Part shown: positions 50,078 to 57,296 of the stretch, piece by piece
How the letters are laid out: the number at the start of each line of letters is the position of its first letter
Position numbering within the stretch: position 1 is the first letter of the stretch
Source of the DNA: Cyanobium sp. NIES-981
GTDB lineage: Bacteria; Cyanobacteriota; Cyanobacteriia; PCC-6307; Cyanobiaceae
Direction of reading: 5' to 3'
Assembly: GCF_900088535.1 (NCBI RefSeq)
Contig: NZ_LT578417.1
Coordinates: forward strand, 2,294,001-2,358,000
DNA: 64,000 nucleotides
Program-made: the position numbers and the translations under genes
Notes under the pieces: generated by a model
The model's database searches: none
Told to the model about the DNA's origin: nothing
The model's input: only the letters and a program-made list of their open reading frames with translations

Positions 50078-50612
50078 TTCTTGGTGGTCCCACAGCAGGA
50101 TGCTCCCGCCAGGGACGAGCGGCCTAAGGTTAGCCTGAAGTCCACCATTAATGACTATAGCGATCAGGAGCTAGAAGCGCTCATCCTATGGTTGCAGTCA
50201 GATGGAATCCTGCGCAGTGATGATGAAATTATTGCTTCCATCTTGCCCGAATTGGGCTTTAAGCGCCGAGGGGCACGCATCGTTGCTCGACTTGCCGATG
50301 TTATTGCTCGTTGCAGAAAGAGCGGTCTCGTGACCTGAATGGAAATCGGGCTTCTTTCTGAAGATGCTATATGGAAGTAGAAGGGTCCATTGGGCTAAAG
50401 GTAACAACCTGGCCTTGCCTGAAATGCATCAGGAATCAAGGTGCCCAAGCAGCCTACCGCTTGCCTCATCCTCTCAGATGCGGCAATGCTGAGGTCTTCA
50501 AAGGGACGAGCCAGACGGGCGGGTAGTTGCTGGCCCACCCGCGCACGAATGCAGCAGATAGGCTGATATGAGCACTTGCCGACGATGCATTGCGCCACTT
50601 CGAGGGTTGGCA

Positions 50613-50858
50613 TTACTGAGGGAATGTGTTTTCCTGAACTTCCTGAAGGCTAACAAGAATAGCCGACAAGTCTGAATCAAGACTGGACTTGATATCCTCA
50701 ATCTCTGACTTAAGATTCCACATGGCCGAAAGCGGGTCGACCCAGTTCAGCTCCGTTTTTATCTGCTCCAGGCTCATCACGATATCCTGGTTCTGCGCCT
50801 GAATAGCCTCCAGTGAGCTGGCGATTCTCTCAAGATAGGCTTCCAAGTTGTCCATCAT
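50613..50858 (-). CDS. Small coiled-coil hypothetical protein
   Basis: An 81-residue acidic protein, MMDNLEAYLERIASSLEAIQ onward, with heptad-like Leu/Ile spacing through most of its length and no Cys. It is convergent with the end of the broken helicase. No family recognised; a short accessory or regulatory protein is all that can be said. Confidence 0.4.
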   Translation of the reverse strand: MMDNLEAYLERIASSLEAIQAQNQDIVMSLEQIKTELNWVDPLSAMWNLKSEIEDIKSSLDSDLSAILVSLQEVQENTFPQ

Positions 50859-51120
50859 GGAACTGAAAAAACTGCCTTAGGCTAGATGATCGATCTTTGG
50901 TTGGGTCCTGGCCACCAAGATCCGTTCCGCCAGGCTCAGTCTCGTCAGCGGATGCGCCCTCAGGCGGGTCGCGGAGCCTTCTCTCGCTGAATTTGCTGAT
51001 TCCCGTCTTCAGCCCCCAGCAGTCGCTCATATCTTGCTGCTGCGTCCCCCTCTGACAGGAAAGTTGACGCCTCTCCATCTCGACTACTTCAACCACCAGG
51101 CGGCTTGATGGAGCAGACCG

Positions 51121-51246
51121 ATGCGTCGTTACAGCGAAGCCGACAGGGCTGATGTCTACCGTTGGATGGGGCTTCCCCATCGCCTGAGCGTGGCCGATAT
51201 CTCTCAGGATGTCAGATGTCAATCAGATTCGGCAACAATTCATTGA
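51121..51246 (+). pseudogene. Transposase OrfA-like N-terminal remnant
   Basis: MRRYSEADRADVYRWMGLPH followed by RLSVADISQDV reads like the start of a helix-turn-helix transposase subunit (M-R-x-Y-S-E-A ... R-R-M-x-P-P-x-x-x-S-V-x-x-I-x). It ends after 41 codons at a stop, without the second half of the domain. Confidence 0.5.
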
Positions 51247-51471
51247 TGCAAAGCGGCCCTCAACCAGATTGTCGTCAGAAAGTTGGCTCCTTCTCTTTCG
51301 TATTGCTGGGGCTGAACAATCTTCTGAATCCCTTTTATAAACTCCCCCACTCCCACTGGTTAGACTGGGGTAGCGGCAGTGGAAACTGTAGTTAAGCACG
51401 GGTCGCCTGATGAGGATGACGGATACTGTGGGTAGAACGTGTGCCTATATCTGCCATCCTAATCCACATTC

Positions 51472-51598
51472 TGACGTGATCTCCTTTATCGGTCCAGCTC
51501 GCTCCAGGGAGGATGGTCGCAGTCGTTCGTCGGCTCAAGTTGCTGCTGTATAAGCCCCTACTCTCATGCACCTGGACCAATACCGGGGAGCTACGTCA
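51472..51598. mobile_element. 127-bp relic with both IS3-type ends (MITE-like)
   Basis: The left end TGACGTGATCTCCTTTATCG and the right end, read inward, TGACGTAGCTCCCCGGTATT both continue into GGTCCAG and match the ends of the IS3-family element at 19511-20750 with a few changes. Only about 70 bp lie between them. No target duplication is visible, so this is an old internally deleted copy rather than a fresh MITE insertion. Confidence 0.65.
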
Positions 51599-51713
51599 AC
51601 AGTAGATATTGGGCCGGCATGGTTTCCATGTTGGCGCTGTTGCTGCAACGGCGCAGGCCGGTGTTCCCACTGTCGTGCCCCCTGAAGGTCGGCTCGATGC
51701 TTGTAAGGACCGC

Positions 51714-52481
51714 TCAGTCCCTGGGATCGCCATGCACCCAGTCCAGCCGTAGACCTTGGACACCGGAGAGAAGCACTGCTGCAGGCTTCCTGCCATCACT
51801 CTCGTGATCCAGTCCCCAGCTGCCGAACATCTCCAGCAACCGCCGCTCCTCCTGTGGTTCCCCCCACCAGCATTGAGTCTCTAGGTCCCACAGGATCCGG
51901 TCGAAACCAGGTCCCATCCCGATCGGCCCGGCAGTTGGCACGAGTAACGTCCCCCGCACCAATACCTCCACATGGTCGCCTTTGGAGGGCCGCCACTCCA
52001 CTGGCATGCCTTCAGGTAGGAGGAGCATCCCCAGGACGGGCCCAGGGTCATCGGCTGCTATTACATGCGTCGGCTCTCCCGGTGAGGCATCGCTGAGCCC
52101 TCGTACAGGTCCACCTGGGGTGATGCCCGCGGCCGCTGCAATGGCCTTGATACTTTTTTGATTTCTTCCTTGAGGGCTTCCAGGGAGCAGGTACCGCTGC
52201 GCCAATGTGACGCTATCAAGCCTCACCCGGCGGAAGGCCCAAGTGCTTTCACCACGCTTCTTGGACGGCCGGCCCCGCCTGGAAGGGGGGCTGGACACCA
52301 CAGAGAACGCTAAGCCGTCTTCGCCCTTGATTGGCTTGCCGGTGGTCGGATCCTCCAATAGTGTTAATCCAACCTTGCCAGATCTGCTAATAGCGGCTCT
52401 GGCAAGTTCCCGAATATAGCGATCAGTGAGGTGGAGCTCCTGAGCCAAATCTTCCACACACAGATCAGATTCGGCAGCCAT
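51714..52481 (-). CDS. Hypothetical protein with N-terminal helix-turn-helix-like region
   Basis: A 255-residue protein. The start, LCVEDLAQELHLTDRYIREL, looks like a helix-turn-helix; a basic stretch (SRRGRPSKKRGESTWAFR) is next, with another possible DNA-contact helix at SIKAIAAAAGITPGG. The C-terminal half is acidic with Trp (WGEPQEERRLLEMFGSWG). It is the last gene before the right att site and points inward. It may be a regulator of the element, but no family is recognised. Confidence 0.5.
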   Translation of the reverse strand: MAAESDLCVEDLAQELHLTDRYIRELARAAISRSGKVGLTLLEDPTTGKPIKGEDGLAFSVVSSPPSRRGRPSKKRGESTWAFRRVRLDSVTLAQRYLLPGSPQGRNQKSIKAIAAAAGITPGGPVRGLSDASPGEPTHVIAADDPGPVLGMLLLPEGMPVEWRPSKGDHVEVLVRGTLLVPTAGPIGMGPGFDRILWDLETQCWWGEPQEERRLLEMFGSWGLDHESDGRKPAAVLLSGVQGLRLDWVHGDPRD

Positions 52482-52540
52482 CTCAGGGTGAACACCTCAG
52501 ACGCCTGCATGCTACCGAAAGCGCCTGCAGGGGCGATTAG

Positions 52541-52559
52541 TTCACGCGGAATTCACGCG
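52541..52559 (+). other. Putative integrase arm sites, right end
   Basis: TTCACGCG at 52541 and 52552, the same word, spacing and orientation as at 17287 and 17298. They lie 61 bp inside the right attachment core. No gene covers 52482-52619. Confidence 0.5.
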
Positions 52560-52619
52560 AGTCGCTCTGCAAGCGACTTCGGGGCCAGTTACTGCAGTTA
52601 ATCTTGGCCCCGACGCCCC

Positions 52620-52665
52620 GCCTTACAAGCAGGATGTCGCTGGTTCGAACCCGGCATCGCGCATC
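52620..52665 (+). repeat. Right attachment site (attR), 46-bp tRNA-Val fragment
   Basis: Exact 46-bp copy of 17124-17169, containing the anticodon loop through T-arm and acceptor 3' strand but no 5' half, so it is not a functional tRNA. With attL it bounds 35,496 bp. From here to 52837 no gene is seen. Confidence 0.93.
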
Positions 52666-52837
52666 GCTGGCAGACTCCGGATTGGTGCGGGACTGCCACA
52701 GCAGAGTTCAGCCCCTCCGGAAGCTTCGATAATGGCATTGTTCTGCGCGTGATGGCGCCCCTCAGAGGCTGAAGCGGGGATCAAACCAGTCGTTCGCCGG
52801 CTTGTGCAGGCCAAGCCTCCGCCATGGCAGACGCAGC

Positions 52838-54379
52838 TCAGGTCGTGATCTCCAGATTGCCCATCATGCCCAGTTCCTCATGGTCGAGGATGTGGCAGTG
52901 GTACACCGTGCGGCCAGGGAAGTCGGTGAAGCGGGTGCGGATCCGCACCGTTTCGCCGGAGCGAACCAGCACCACGTCCATCCAGGCGCGGTAGGGCTCG
53001 GGGCGGCCATTCCGGCTGATCACCTGGAACGGATTGATGTGCACATGGAAGGGGTGATCCATCACGCCGGTGTTCACCAGGTCCCAGTCCTCGGTGTCAC
53101 CCAGGCGCACCCGGGTGTCGGTGCGGTGCGGCGCATAGGGGCGGCCGTTGATCAGGAACACCATTCCCATGCCGGGAGCCATGCCGTGATTCAGCTCGAA
53201 GCGGCGGCTGCGCACAGGCGGCGGCAGGGGCTCCACCGGCAGCAGCCGCTCGGGCAGGGGCTGGGGAGCAACGGCTCCTGCGTAGGTGAGCGTGGCGATC
53301 GCGATCTCAGCCTGCGGCTGGAGGCCTGAGCCCGCACCGAATCCCGCACCGAACTCCGCACCGCGTCCAGGCCCCATGCCCATGCCACCGCGCGGGCCCA
53401 TCCCCATGCCACCCCTCCTTCCGCCCATCCTTCCGCCGGCAGCGCGGGCGTACGGCAGGTTGAGCAGCCGGTAGCGGCCACCGGCCCGGCTGGCCTGCAC
53501 CAGCACCTCGGCCCGCTCGCCGGGCGCGAGCAGCAGCTCCCTCAGGGCCACGGGGGCCTCCAGAGCGCCGCCATCCGTGGCGATCAGATGGAAGGGATGG
53601 TCCTCCAGCGCCAGGCGCCAGAAGCGGGCATTGGAGCCGTTCACGATCCGCAGCCGCAGCAGAGCGCCGGCGGGAACCGTGAGGTCAGGATTCACCTGCC
53701 CGTTCACGGTGAGGGCCGAACCCTCCCGTCCCAGCATCCTCCCCCGGCCCATCCCCCTGCCCATCGCGGCGTTCTCCCAGCCGACGGGGAGATCCTTGAG
53801 GAACAGCACCTGCTCCTGGGCCGCCCCCACCTCGGGAATGCGATCGAGAGCGCCGCGCACGATCAGCACGCCGCCCAGGCCACCGAACACCTGATCGGCC
53901 ACCGTGCCGTGGCGGTGGGGGTGGTAGTAGAAGGTGCCCGCCGGATGGTTGGCCGGCAGCTGGAAGTCGTAGGTCTGGCTGGCGCCGGGAGCGACGCTGA
54001 GAAAGACGTTGTCGGCCTGACCGCCGGGCGGGATGTGAAGCCCGTGGTAGTGCAGGTTGGTGGGCTGATCGAGCCGGTTGTGCAGCCGGAGGCGCACGGC
54101 ATCCCCGGGCTGCAGTTCCAGCAGCGGCCCGGGCAGCAGGCCGTTGTAGGTGAGTGCCCGCTCTGGCCCACCGGGGATGGAAACCGCCGTCTCCTCGGCG
54201 GTCAGGTCGAGCTCGAGCAGGCCGCCTCGGGAATTCAGGCGGGAGCTGGTGGCCGCAAAGAGAGGCTGTGAGCGGCGAGGATCACCGGAGCGCCCCAGCA
54301 GCACGGCCCCTGTGGCAGCGGCCGTGGCCCCGGCAGCCAGGGTGAGGAAGGAGCGTCGGCCGAAGGGGTGTCCAGGCAT
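52838..54379 (-). CDS. Multicopper oxidase, Tat-exported (CueO-like)
   Basis: A 513-residue periplasmic oxidase. The Tat signal is FGRRSFLTLAAGATAAATG. The copper ligands are in NLHYHGLHIPPGG, YYHPHRHGTVADQ, HPFHVHINPFQV and YHCHILDHEELGMMG, with the type 1 site Cys and axial Met in the last. Between the second and third cupredoxin domains is a Met/Gly/Arg-rich insert (about 325-360, RRGGMGMGPRGGMGMGPGRG), comparable in place to the Met-rich copper-binding insert of CueO. It probably oxidises Cu(I) or small phenolic/metal substrates. It is followed on the same strand upstream side by redox genes but not tightly linked. Confidence 0.9.
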   Translation of the reverse strand: MPGHPFGRRSFLTLAAGATAAATGAVLLGRSGDPRRSQPLFAATSSRLNSRGGLLELDLTAEETAVSIPGGPERALTYNGLLPGPLLELQPGDAVRLRLHNRLDQPTNLHYHGLHIPPGGQADNVFLSVAPGASQTYDFQLPANHPAGTFYYHPHRHGTVADQVFGGLGGVLIVRGALDRIPEVGAAQEQVLFLKDLPVGWENAAMGRGMGRGRMLGREGSALTVNGQVNPDLTVPAGALLRLRIVNGSNARFWRLALEDHPFHLIATDGGALEAPVALRELLLAPGERAEVLVQASRAGGRYRLLNLPYARAAGGRMGGRRGGMGMGPRGGMGMGPGRGAEFGAGFGAGSGLQPQAEIAIATLTYAGAVAPQPLPERLLPVEPLPPPVRSRRFELNHGMAPGMGMVFLINGRPYAPHRTDTRVRLGDTEDWDLVNTGVMDHPFHVHINPFQVISRNGRPEPYRAWMDVVLVRSGETVRIRTRFTDFPGRTVYHCHILDHEELGMMGNLEITT

Positions 54380-54540
54380 GGAATCAGGCCCCGAGCTGCT
54401 GGGTCGGTCACACCCCGCCGTGGCCGGGGCGCGATTGGCAGCAGCACTGCCGGTGCCGCCTCACCTTCAACCCTAGGGTCCTCATCCCGAGGAGAGTCAA
54501 GGGCCGGCATCCCGGTGCTCCGGTGTCCCCGGGCTCAGGC

Positions 54541-55269
54541 TCACCATGCCCGGAGGACCATCGCGCCGCCCATCAGGCCCATGATCAGGTTCTCGGCGAA
54601 GCTCACCACCCCGAGCGGCGTGCGGGTGTTGCCCCCCACGAAGGCGCAGTTCAGGGCCAGCCGGTCGAGGAACACGGCCTTGCCCACCGACACCATGCCC
54701 ATGCCCCCGAGCAGCAGGGCCGTGGCGCCGACCAGCCGGGCCGCCACGGGGAGCTGCGGCTGCACCAGGATGCCGAGGCCCACCAGCAGCTCCACCCCGG
54801 GGTAGAGCTCTGCCCAGGCCCTCCAGCGCCGACTGGGCAGGTCGTACTTGCGGAAGCTGGCGGCGAAGGCCTGCACATCCATCAGCTTCAGCATCGCCAG
54901 CAGGCAGATGGCGATGCCCATGAAGCCGTTGAAGCCGCCTGCCAGCGCCAGAGCCATCAGCGCCGCGGTGGCGAACACGGCGATCACCGGCACATAGGAC
55001 ACGCCATCGGCTTCCGGCCGGGTGCCCAGCCGCGTCGCCAGCACGCTGTAGCCGCCGATGCGCTCCTGCTCCGCGAACACCTGGGGCGTGGTGGCCACCC
55101 CATGGGCCGCCTTGAAGGCGGCCACCTCCTCCTCACTGCGGAGCGGGTGATCCTCGAAGGGGATGTGATGCTCCTCCAGCAGCTTCACCGCCTTCAGCCC
55201 CCACGGGCAGGCGTGACCGGGCAGGTCCATGCGGTAGAGCCGCACGTGCTGGAGGGGAGGCGAAGCCAT
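54541..55269 (-). CDS. Glutaredoxin-domain membrane protein with MauE/DoxX-like part
   Basis: A 242-residue fusion. The N-terminal 80 residues are glutaredoxin-like with a single-Cys active site (LPGHACPWGLKAVKLLEEH) and the cis-Pro loop VATTPQVFAEQERIGGY. The rest has four membrane helices of the MauE/DoxX type (VIAVFATAALMALALAGG, IAICLLAMLKLMD, ELLVGLGILVQPQLPVAARL, VVSFAENLIMGLMGG) with one Cys in ALNCAFVGG. It may pass reducing equivalents across the membrane. It lies 161 nt upstream of the multicopper oxidase on the same strand. Confidence 0.75.
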   Translation of the reverse strand: MASPPLQHVRLYRMDLPGHACPWGLKAVKLLEEHHIPFEDHPLRSEEEVAAFKAAHGVATTPQVFAEQERIGGYSVLATRLGTRPEADGVSYVPVIAVFATAALMALALAGGFNGFMGIAICLLAMLKLMDVQAFAASFRKYDLPSRRWRAWAELYPGVELLVGLGILVQPQLPVAARLVGATALLLGGMGMVSVGKAVFLDRLALNCAFVGGNTRTPLGVVSFAENLIMGLMGGAMVLRAW

Positions 55270-55377
55270 CGGCGGCGAGGCGAGGGGGCCATCACCTTCA
55301 AGCCTGCAGTCTCCAGCAGCTGGAGAGTCAAGGCGCCGTGACCGGCCTTCATGGCTGGGCCCCGGGGGGCACCGGGT

Positions 55378-56199
55378 TCAGGCGCCGAGGTAGGGCTCCA
55401 GGAACCGCAGCGGTTGGGCCATCGCCTCGGCGAAGCCCAGGATTCCCCGGTCGCGGTGCACGTAGAGCAGCGTGTTGTCCCCGTCCAGCAGGAAGGTGCC
55501 GCCCCGCTGGGTGAGGAAGGCGTCGTGCGGCACATAGGTGCGCCAGTGCCCGAGCACCTCGCCCATGTTGCGCAGGCGCAGCGTGGCCAGCTCGAAGGGC
55601 CGCTGGAAGCCCCGGCCGCCGGCCTTGGCGAACAGGGAACCCCGCAGCGGGGGCAGGGGCGGGGCCTGGATCACCGTCTCCTCGTCGATCAGCTGGGGAG
55701 CCCGGCGGTCGCCCGTGTAGCCGCGCAGCACTTCCCGCAGCGTGCCCGGGGAACCGAGCCCGGCGCACATCAGCAGCAGGTTGCCCCAGGGGCCGATCGG
55801 CAGCTGCAGCCCCGGGTAGAGCTCCAGCGCCTGATGCAGCGTCGCGTCCGGCACGGCCTGCAGCCAGGCCAGCGGCAAGCCGGTGAAGGCGCAGAAGCGC
55901 TGCCGGCCCGCCTCGTTGCCGATGCCGAAGGCGAGCACCTGGATCCCGGCCCGCTCGAGCCGGCTGCGGGCTCCCGCCAGGGCCTGGGCGTACTCCAGGC
56001 TGTCGAAATCGCCGAGCTGGCCCCAGAGCAGCACCAGCCGGCGCTGGCCTGCGCCCATGCCCTCGCGGCCGGCCAGGGCCTCGAGCAGGGGCCGAGGCGG
56101 CAGGGAGGGAGCCCCTGTGATCCCTTGGGCCGCGGCCGATTCAGGCAATTCCGTCAAGATCCCGTTGCAGTCTGTTACAGTCTTCGTAACAAAACGCAA
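55378..56199 (-). CDS. Peroxiredoxin-like (AhpC/TSA-related) protein
   Basis: A 273-residue protein with a thioredoxin-like layout: RRLVLLWGQLGDFDSLEYAQ, GIQVLAFGIGNEAGRQRFCA (a Cys in place of the usual peroxidatic motif), LYPGLQLPIGPWGNLLLMCA and a C-terminal FLLDGDNTLLYVHRDRGILG. This belongs to the PRXL2/AhpC-TSA-like group common in cyanobacteria. The first 40 residues are weakly conserved, and starting at the ATG at 56199 leaves only 15 bp to the divergent hli gene, so a later start is possible. Confidence 0.7.
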   Translation of the reverse strand: MRFVTKTVTDCNGILTELPESAAAQGITGAPSLPPRPLLEALAGREGMGAGQRRLVLLWGQLGDFDSLEYAQALAGARSRLERAGIQVLAFGIGNEAGRQRFCAFTGLPLAWLQAVPDATLHQALELYPGLQLPIGPWGNLLLMCAGLGSPGTLREVLRGYTGDRRAPQLIDEETVIQAPPLPPLRGSLFAKAGGRGFQRPFELATLRLRNMGEVLGHWRTYVPHDAFLTQRGGTFLLDGDNTLLYVHRDRGILGFAEAMAQPLRFLEPYLGA

Positions 56200-56214
56200 C
56201 TACACCCCGTCGCT

Positions 56215-56358
56215 ATGACCGACTCCACCACCCGCTTCGGCTTCAGCGCCTTCGCCGAAACCTGGAATGGCCGCCTGGCCATGCTCGGCTTCGTGATCGG
56301 CCTGGCCACCGAGCTGCTCACCGGTCAGGGCATCCTCTCCCAGATCGGCCTGGGTTGA
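56215..56358 (+). CDS. hli: High-light-inducible protein (Hli/Scp)
   Basis: A 47-residue single-helix chlorophyll-binding-type protein, MTDSTTRFGFSAFAETWNGR, with the ExxNGRLAMLGF core and a C-terminal GQGILSQIGLG. Such proteins protect photosystem II and chlorophyll biosynthesis under excess light. It starts a cluster of four small membrane-protein genes (56215-56873) in one direction. Start is the ATG at 56215; the frame upstream is a shadow of the opposite gene. Confidence 0.93.
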   Translation: MTDSTTRFGFSAFAETWNGRLAMLGFVIGLATELLTGQGILSQIGLG

Positions 56359-56363
56359 GCGCC

Positions 56364-56480
56364 ATGACCAGCGACTACACCACAGCCATCGCCGGGCTGA
56401 TTGCCATCGCGCTGGTGCTCACGGCAATGGTGGCCTTCGTGCTGTCCCGCCCCAGCGACCTCTCTCCTGATTCCCGATGA
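56364..56480 (+). CDS. Tiny single-helix membrane protein, 38 residues
   Basis: MTSDYTTAIAGLIAIALVLT followed by AMVAFVLSRPSDLSPDSR: one hydrophobic helix of about 20 residues with a short polar tail. It begins five bases after the Hli stop and its stop overlaps the next start (ATGA), so translation is likely coupled. Function unknown; location suggests a partner of Hli or photosystem assembly. Confidence 0.6.
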   Translation: MTSDYTTAIAGLIAIALVLTAMVAFVLSRPSDLSPDSR

Positions 56481-56554
56481 CCGCCACCCTCGCCGTCGTG
56501 CTGTTCGCGGCCTGGATCGCAGGCTCCCTGCTCCGGCCCGACCCCGCCAGCTGA
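56477..56554 (+). CDS. Tiny single-helix membrane protein, 25 residues
   Basis: MTATLAVVLFAAWIAGSLLR plus a short tail PDPAS. It starts inside the stop of the gene before it (ATGA overlap). A helix of about 17 residues with a positive end. This is near the lower limit of annotated proteins; the overlap and the position between two hli genes are the main support. Confidence 0.5.
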   Translation: MTATLAVVLFAAWIAGSLLRPDPAS

Positions 56555-56636
56555 CAGGCCGCCGGCTGGCCGGACGCCAGCTGGCCCTGCCTTCGTCCAC
56601 AGCTTTCGTCCCATCCACCTCTACAGCTTTCTTCCC

Positions 56637-56873
56637 ATGACCAACACTCCCGCCAACGAGAAGTGGTTCCAGGACCGCGCCACCGAGCAGATCCACCTGG
56701 AGCAGCTGCAGCGCGCTGAGCGCTTCAACGGCCGCGCCGCCATGCTCGGCATCGTGATCGGCATCATCACCGAAGGCCTCACCGGAGCCGGCATCGCCCA
56801 CCAGATCGGCCTCGGCCCCCTCGTGGACGGCTACACCGCCTGCCGCACGCAGTTCCTTCCCTTCTGCTTCTGA
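56637..56873 (+). CDS. hli: High-light-inducible protein, longer form
   Basis: A 78-residue Hli: a 25-residue acidic/basic head, the core RAERFNGRAAMLGIVIGIIT with EGLTGAGIAHQIGLGPL after it, and an extra hydrophobic tail ending FLPFCF. The chlorophyll ligands would be Glu and Asn of AERFNGR. It closes the hli cluster and is followed by a terminator-like hairpin. Confidence 0.92.
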   Translation: MTNTPANEKWFQDRATEQIHLEQLQRAERFNGRAAMLGIVIGIITEGLTGAGIAHQIGLGPLVDGYTACRTQFLPFCF

Positions 56874-56891
56874 GCCTCGCTCCTGAACCCC

Positions 56892-56918
56892 AGCCCCTGG
56901 GCCCTGCCCGGGGGCTTT
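56892..56918 (+). terminator. Rho-independent terminator-like hairpin after hli
   Basis: AGCCCCTGGGC pairs with GCCCGGGGGCT (one G-U pair) around a 3-base loop, followed by a short T run. It lies 19 bp after the hli stop. Confidence 0.7.
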
Positions 56919-56942
56919 GACATGGCCAGCTCCCGCTGCGAT

Positions 56943-56956
56943 AGTACATCTGTATT
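56943..56956. promoter_or_regulatory. LexA-like palindrome before the Cys-rich paralogue
   Basis: AGTACATCTGTATT, 12 bp before the ATG at 56969, resembles the cyanobacterial SOS box with one mismatch and the element at 26532 before its paralogue. Confidence 0.35.
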
Positions 56957-56968
56957 GCGCAAGGGCCG

Positions 56969-57283
56969 ATGTCCGCTTTCCCGCCGCTCTCCCTGCCCAG
57001 CCACCCGGTCGCGGCGTCGAGCGAATCTGCCGTTGAGGCCTGCCCCTGCGCCGTTCAGGCCTGGCCCTACCTGGAGCAGCCCCTGCTGGCACCCAGCCGC
57101 AGCCGTCAGGTGTGCCTCACCTGTCACTTCTTCCGCCATCAGGCGGCCGAGGACGCCATTCCGCTGCTCACCTGCCAGCTCCATGCCGGCCTGATCGCCC
57201 ACGGCGAGCACCTCACCCGCCGATGCCACGGATGGACCGACGGCCTCCATCGCCAGCGGGGGTGGGCGCCGGAGGGGGCCTGA
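56969..57283 (+). CDS. Small Cys-rich zinc-ribbon-like protein (intact paralogue)
   Basis: A 104-residue protein, intact version of the gene broken at 26547. After a variable head it has VQAWPYLEQPLL, QVCLTCHFFRHQAAEDAIPL, LTCQLHAGLIAHGEHLTRR and CHGWTDGL: a C-x2-C, then C and C, consistent with one zinc site. Function unknown; paired with a terminator upstream and its own palindromic site, so it is transcribed alone. Confidence 0.7.
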   Translation: MSAFPPLSLPSHPVAASSESAVEACPCAVQAWPYLEQPLLAPSRSRQVCLTCHFFRHQAAEDAIPLLTCQLHAGLIAHGEHLTRRCHGWTDGLHRQRGWAPEGA

Positions 57284-57296
57284 TCCGGGCCTCGGT

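Larger units (their letters stand above)
44558..50338 (+). pseudogene. SF1 helicase with C-terminal restriction-like (MTES_1575-type) domain, frameshifted and IS-split
   Basis: Three reading frames make up one protein. Fragment 1 (44558 to about 46975) has a DUF4011-like start (LVDLSGRNDLISFRQTKTST) and Walker A VIEGPPGTGKSQTIANLIG. After SPLVVSQ a one-base loss moves the continuation LPADRQHFDVVVFDEASQI to a second frame, which runs to 47928 with helicase motifs GDSKQLSPTS, TLQWHYRSEDERLIAFSN and VAITRARRSVEVV. A second shift near 47926 leads to LEREPMNPFEQDIHDAL and a PD-(D/E)XK-like domain (FVLAIEADGAAYHAS, RLGWRFHRIWSTEW). The IS at 48363, framed by TTCTTG, separates that from the C-terminal YSDQELEALILWLQSDGIL to 50338. 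The complete protein would be about 1480 residues. Confidence 0.85.
50859..51713. other. Gene-poor stretch with transposon debris
   Basis: No intact gene is supported here. It holds a transposase N-terminal remnant (51121-51246) and a 127-bp relic with both IS3-type ends (51472-51598), suggesting a repeated landing site near the right end of the island. A frame on the minus strand (50830-51222) is Pro/Gly/Ser-rich and lies over the remnant. Confidence 0.5.

Noticed and set aside
50830-51222. Minus-strand 130-codon frame
   Set aside because: No recognisable features, and it overlaps a transposase remnant on the other strand.
52620-52665. Second tRNA-Val gene
   Set aside because: Only the 3' part is present; the acceptor 5' strand and D-arm are missing, so it is an att duplication.
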